Source: SBBV01 sp036555425
Lineage (GTDB): Bacteria; Pseudomonadota; Alphaproteobacteria; Bin65
Direction of reading: 5' to 3'
DNA: 41,246 nucleotides
NCBI GenBank assembly: GCA_036555425.1
Contig: DATBLL010000124.1
Location: forward strand, 1 to 41,246
Shown here: positions 38,070 to 41,246 of the stretch, one piece after another
Numbering within the stretch: the stretch's first letter is position 1
Layout of the letters: each line of letters starts with the position of its first letter
Translations under genes and position numbers: made by a program
Notes under the pieces: generated by a model
Told to the model about the DNA's origin: nothing
The model's input: only the letters and a program-made list of their open reading frames with translations
Database searches by the model: none

Positions 38070-39482
38070 ATGAGATCGCGCTTCGTCCTAGCGGCGCTCG
38101 CTGCGCTGGCGGCTCTGCCGGTCCGAGCGCAAGAGATCGCGCCGCCTTCGGGCGGCTGCCACTACGAGATCGCGCTCGCCGATCCCGAGGCGCGCATGCT
38201 CGATGTGGCGCTCGCCTGCGCCGGCGACGGCCCCTTCGCGCTTTCGACCTATCGTTTCCTCACCGACGCGCAAATCCGCGATTTCCGCGCGGCATCGGGC
38301 AGCAGGCTCGACAAAGGGCAAGGGGCCTGGGTGCTCAAAGGCGCGGGCGGCTTCGCGCGCGCCGCCTATCGCTTCGATGTCGACGCATTGGCGCGCTCCA
38401 CCAACAGCCCGGCGCTCGGCCAGCGCGTCGGCGGCTCGGTCGTGGCCACGGCGCGCTCGTTCCTGCTGCTCCCCGAGGGCGGCAAGACGCGTATGACGCT
38501 CACGCTGCGCTTCACGACGCCGCCGGGCGCCCAGGTGCTGACCGGGCTCGCGGCCGCGGGCGAGGCGCAGCGCCTCGACACCGCCGATCTCGACCTCATC
38601 GGCTTCATGGCGATGGGCCGGCTCGACGTGCTCAGCGTGCCGGTCGAAGCCCGCGGCGGCGCGGGCACGCTCACCGTCGCCATGCTCGACGGCAAGCGCG
38701 CGATCGGCAACGACGAAATCCAACGCTGGATCGGCGCCTCGGCCGCGCGCATCGGCGCCTATTTCGGCGGCTTCCCGGTGAAGCAGGCGCTGATCGTGCT
38801 CGAGCCCGTGCCGAACCTCCGCTATCTCCGCCGCGGCCTCGTGATGGGCGGCGGCGGCGCCACGATGCTGCTGCGCATCGGCGCCGAGACGCAGGCCGAG
38901 GATCTCTTCCGCCAGTGGATGCTGATGCACGAGCTCGTGCATTTCGCGGCGCCGTTCATCGAGGGCCACACCTGGCTCATGGAGGGCATGGCGGTCTATG
39001 TCGAGACGCGCCTGCGCGTCGCCGCCGGCTGGTTCCCCGAGGACCAGGCCTGGCGCGGCTTCATGAAGAACGTCCGCCAGGGCATGCCGGCGATGCAGCG
39101 CACCGGGCTCGCCGCGGCGCGCGGCATCGGCCCGGTCTATTGGGGCGGCACGCTCTTCATGCTGCTCGCCGATGCCGAGATCATCGAGAAAAGCCAGGGC
39201 ACCAAAAGCCTCGCCGATTGCTTCCAGGCCGTGCTCGACCAGGGCGGCGACGCGGCGCAGCGCTGGAGCCTCGAGCGCTTCATCGCGGTCTGCGACGCCG
39301 CCACCGGCTTCGGCACGATGCGGCGCCTCGCCGCCGCTCATACCTGGAAGGGCAGCGATCTCCACCTCGCGCCACTCTGGGCCAAGCTCGGCGTTCAGCT
39401 CACCGAATACGAAGCCGGCGTGAAGTACGACGACACGGCCCCGCTGGCGTGGGTGCGCAAGAAGATCATGCAGGGGCCCTAA
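38070..39482 (+). CDS. Exported gluzincin-like (peptidase MA-like) protein
   Basis: This 470-residue protein has a signal peptide (VLAALAALAALPVRA, cleaved before QEIAPP). The middle part is beta-rich. A zinc site follows: LMHELVHFAAPF (HExxH, H287 and H291) and WLMEGMAVYVE, which supplies Glu305. The HExxH-x13-E spacing is shorter than in classical gluzincins but fits peptidase-MA-like families. The rest (CFQAVLDQGGDAAQRWSLERFI) is helical. It would act in the periplasm or outside. Substrate unknown. The start lies 83 bp after the previous stop. Confidence 0.8.
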   Translation: MRSRFVLAALAALAALPVRAQEIAPPSGGCHYEIALADPEARMLDVALACAGDGPFALSTYRFLTDAQIRDFRAASGSRLDKGQGAWVLKGAGGFARAAYRFDVDALARSTNSPALGQRVGGSVVATARSFLLLPEGGKTRMTLTLRFTTPPGAQVLTGLAAAGEAQRLDTADLDLIGFMAMGRLDVLSVPVEARGGAGTLTVAMLDGKRAIGNDEIQRWIGASAARIGAYFGGFPVKQALIVLEPVPNLRYLRRGLVMGGGGATMLLRIGAETQAEDLFRQWMLMHELVHFAAPFIEGHTWLMEGMAVYVETRLRVAAGWFPEDQAWRGFMKNVRQGMPAMQRTGLAAARGIGPVYWGGTLFMLLADAEIIEKSQGTKSLADCFQAVLDQGGDAAQRWSLERFIAVCDAATGFGTMRRLAAAHTWKGSDLHLAPLWAKLGVQLTEYEAGVKYDDTAPLAWVRKKIMQGP

Positions 39483-39680
39483 TCCCCTCTCCCACTTGGG
39501 AGAGGGGGCAGGGGGGCGGGGCCGACGGGTGCTTGCAGCGAACACGGTTGCGCAGGCGAGCCCTTGGCGCGTTGGCGCGTTGCCGAGAGAGCCCCATTCG
39601 TTCCAGCGGAATCGGCTGGCGGTTAGACATCCGTCGTCCCCCCATCCCGAACCCCTTCTCCCAAGGGAGAACGGGCTTGC
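39483..39680. repeat. CCCCTCTCCC-type hairpin repeats (copy D)
   Basis: CCCCTCTCCC-ACTT-GGGAGAGGGG (39484-39507, perfect 10-bp stem) stands right after the protease-like gene. A second hairpin TTCTCCC-AA-GGGAGAA (39656-39671) stands further on. The stem motifs match those in copies A to C. The remaining part of this 259-bp gap has no visible gene. Confidence 0.7.
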
Positions 39681-39741
39681 GTCGCCGCGTCTTGAGCGCC
39701 CCATGCGTCGGAAGTACGTTTTCGGCGGGAGGAGCCCGCTC

Positions 39742-40782
39742 ATGTTCCTGCGCAACGCCTGGTATGTCGCCGCCTGGGGCCGCGAGATCGGCCGCACGCT
39801 CACGCGCCGCGTCCTGTTGAACGAGCCGGTGGTGCTCTACCGCACCGAGGACGGCCGCGCGGTGGCGCTCGAAGACCGCTGCTGCCACCGCCGCTATCCG
39901 CTCTCGGACGGCAAGCTCAAGGGCGACCGGCTCCAGTGCCACTATCACGGCCTCGAATACGAGGCCGACGGGCGCTGCGTCTTCGCGCCCGGCGTCGCCA
40001 ATCTCCCGCCGCAGGCGCGCGTCAAATCCTATCCGCTGGTCGAGCGCAACAAGTGGCTCTGGATCTGGATGGGCGATCCGGCACTGGCCGATCCCGCCAA
40101 GATCGAGGATTTCCACTGGCTCGACGACCCCGCTTGGGGCGCCGAGGGCACCGTCTACCACGTGAAGGGCGACTATCGCCTGATCATCGAGAACCTGCTC
40201 GACTTGACGCACCTCACCTATGTGCACGAGGCCACGATCGGCAACTACGCCACCGCCAATGCCGCCGAGATGAAGTTCGAGCAGCGCGGCGCCGGCGTGC
40301 GCGTCACGCGCTGGATGATCGACCAGCCGCCGCCGCCCACCTACGTCAAGGCCGGCGGCTTCACCGGCAATGTCGACCGCTGGCAGATCATCGATTGGAC
40401 GCCGCCCGCGAATGTGCGGCTCGACGTCGGCGCCACGAATGCCGGCACCGGTGCGCCGGAAGGCCGGCGCATTGGCGGCATCGAGATGTGGAATTTGAAC
40501 TCGATCACGCCCGAGACCGAGACGACGTGCCATTATTTCTGGGCTCAGGCGCACAGTTTCGAGCCCCGGAACCGCGCCGTCACCGAGATGCTGTTCAACC
40601 AGATCCACACGACCTTCCTGCAGGACGTCGCGATCTTCGAGAAGCAGCAGCGCAACATCGCGCTCCGGCCCGAGGCGCCGTTCGTCAATCTTCCGTTCGA
40701 CGGCGGCAACATCCAGGCGCTGCGCCTCCTCGACCGCCTGATTCGCGCCGAGCGCGAAACGATGCGCGCCGCGGCGGAATAG
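39742..40782 (+). CDS. Rieske-type aromatic ring-hydroxylating oxygenase, alpha subunit
   Basis: This 346-residue protein has a Rieske [2Fe-2S] site RCCHRRYPLSDG and LQCHYHGLEY (C47, H49, C66, H69). The mononuclear iron ligands are in ENLLDLTHLTYVH (H157, H162). Length and order resemble VanA-like O-demethylases rather than multi-subunit dioxygenases. It needs a reductase not found here. GGAGG precedes ATG 39742. An O-methyltransferase follows within 4 bp, so aromatic methyl-ether metabolism is a reasonable guess. The substrate is not shown. Confidence 0.92.
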   Translation: MFLRNAWYVAAWGREIGRTLTRRVLLNEPVVLYRTEDGRAVALEDRCCHRRYPLSDGKLKGDRLQCHYHGLEYEADGRCVFAPGVANLPPQARVKSYPLVERNKWLWIWMGDPALADPAKIEDFHWLDDPAWGAEGTVYHVKGDYRLIIENLLDLTHLTYVHEATIGNYATANAAEMKFEQRGAGVRVTRWMIDQPPPPTYVKAGGFTGNVDRWQIIDWTPPANVRLDVGATNAGTGAPEGRRIGGIEMWNLNSITPETETTCHYFWAQAHSFEPRNRAVTEMLFNQIHTTFLQDVAIFEKQQRNIALRPEAPFVNLPFDGGNIQALRLLDRLIRAERETMRAAAE

Positions 40783-40786
40783 CGGC

Positions 40787-41246
40787 ATGGCGCGCGACCA
40801 GATCTATCTCAACGATCCGCTCTACGACTACATGATGGCGGTCTCGGACCGCGAGACGCCGCTATTGGCGCGGCTGCGCGCCGAGACCAAGAAGCTGGCC
40901 CTGGGCTTCTGGCAGGTGCCGGCCAACGAGGGCCAGTTCCTGCACGTGCTGGTGAAGGCGCTCCGGCCGATGCGCATCCTCGAAGTCGGCACCTTCACCG
41001 GCTATTCGTCGCTGTCGATGGCGACGGCGCTGCCGCCGGGCGGCACGATCCTTTGCTGCGACATCAGCAAGGAATTCACCGATGTCGCCCGGCGCTACTG
41101 GCAGGAGGCCGGCGTGGCGGACCGGATCGAGCTGCGCCTCGGGCCCGCCCTCGACAGCCTGGACGCCCTCCTGACCGAGGGGCAGGCCGGCACCTTCGAC
41201 TTCGCGTTCCTCGACGCCGACAAGGTGCATTACCCCGAGTACGCCG
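40787..41246 (+). CDS. SAM-dependent O-methyltransferase, caffeoyl-CoA type (3' truncated)
   Basis: The window holds the first ~153 residues. The fold is shown by LEVGTFTGYSSLSMATALPPGGTILCCDIS (SAM motif I and II) and AGTFDFAFLDADKVHYPEY, the metal-binding Asp motif typical of the class. The N-terminal helix (YLNDPLYDYMMAVSDRETPLLARL) matches the same family. It starts 4 bp after the Rieske gene and should be co-transcribed. It would methylate a catechol or similar, while the Rieske enzyme could demethylate one. Confidence 0.92.
   Translation, partial: MARDQIYLNDPLYDYMMAVSDRETPLLARLRAETKKLALGFWQVPANEGQFLHVLVKALRPMRILEVGTFTGYSSLSMATALPPGGTILCCDISKEFTDVARRYWQEAGVADRIELRLGPALDSLDALLTEGQAGTFDFAFLDADKVHYPEYA

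Overview
The window is about 41 kb of high-GC, densely coded bacterial chromosome. The gene content points to an alphaproteobacterium, probably of Rhodospirillales-like affinity, but the genus cannot be fixed from sequence alone. Supporting signs are the argD-argF-hslO order, a plant/alphaproteobacterial-type GshA, a BigR/SqrR-type sulfur sensor next to a Blh/ETHE1-like hydrolase, ApaG, a DUF3422 protein, a TIGR02281-type retropepsin-like protease and a DUF2147 protein. No prophage, transposase or CRISPR array is visible.

Layout. 1-4.3 kb: a partial flavoprotein disulfide reductase, then a TetR regulator divergent from a three-gene DevC/ATPase/HlyD exporter, with a palindromic operator between them. 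4.5-6.5 kb: an OpgC-like membrane acyltransferase overlapping a secreted SGNH hydrolase. 6.6-11.9 kb: argD-argF-hslO plus a small exported protein, convergent with argE. 12-16.2 kb: trkH, folE, apaG and an OmpA-like envelope protein. 16.3-19.5 kb: a coupled radical SAM/metallophosphoesterase pair, a CpdA-like phosphodiesterase and a NIPSNAP protein. 19.6-20.3 kb: a tRNA-Gly(CCC) gene whose 5' half is duplicated around a 577-bp AT-richer insert carrying an orphan nucleotidyltransferase. 20.3-24.8 kb: a DUF2147 protein, an ABC-2 permease, an AraC regulator with a VOC protein, a DUF3422 protein and a tiny tyrosine-rich exported peptide ending at a strong terminator. 24.9-30.9 kb: tldD, an aspartic protease, a membrane adenylate/guanylate cyclase, and a MarR regulator with two small membrane proteins. 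31-35.2 kb: a glutathione/sulfane-sulfur neighbourhood (gshA, persulfide-type hydrolase, ArsR sensor, rhodanese, GST). 35.3-41.2 kb: a PAS_5 protein, a MetE-like methyltransferase with GNAT and secreted partners, a secreted gluzincin-like protein, a Rieske oxygenase and a truncated O-methyltransferase.

Intergenic spaces are rich in complex inverted repeats of at least two families. One has CCCTCACTTCCC-type ends or CCCCTTCTCCC-type stems (four places). The other has CCAAGACACGAAG / CTTGGTG-type arms (two clear copies and one relative). The observations most worth following are the tRNA-Gly insertion, the Tyr-rich peptide, the hairpin that masks the ribosome binding site between araC and the VOC gene, the degenerate phosphoesterase translationally coupled to a radical SAM protein, and two autoregulator operators that run right up to the start codon.
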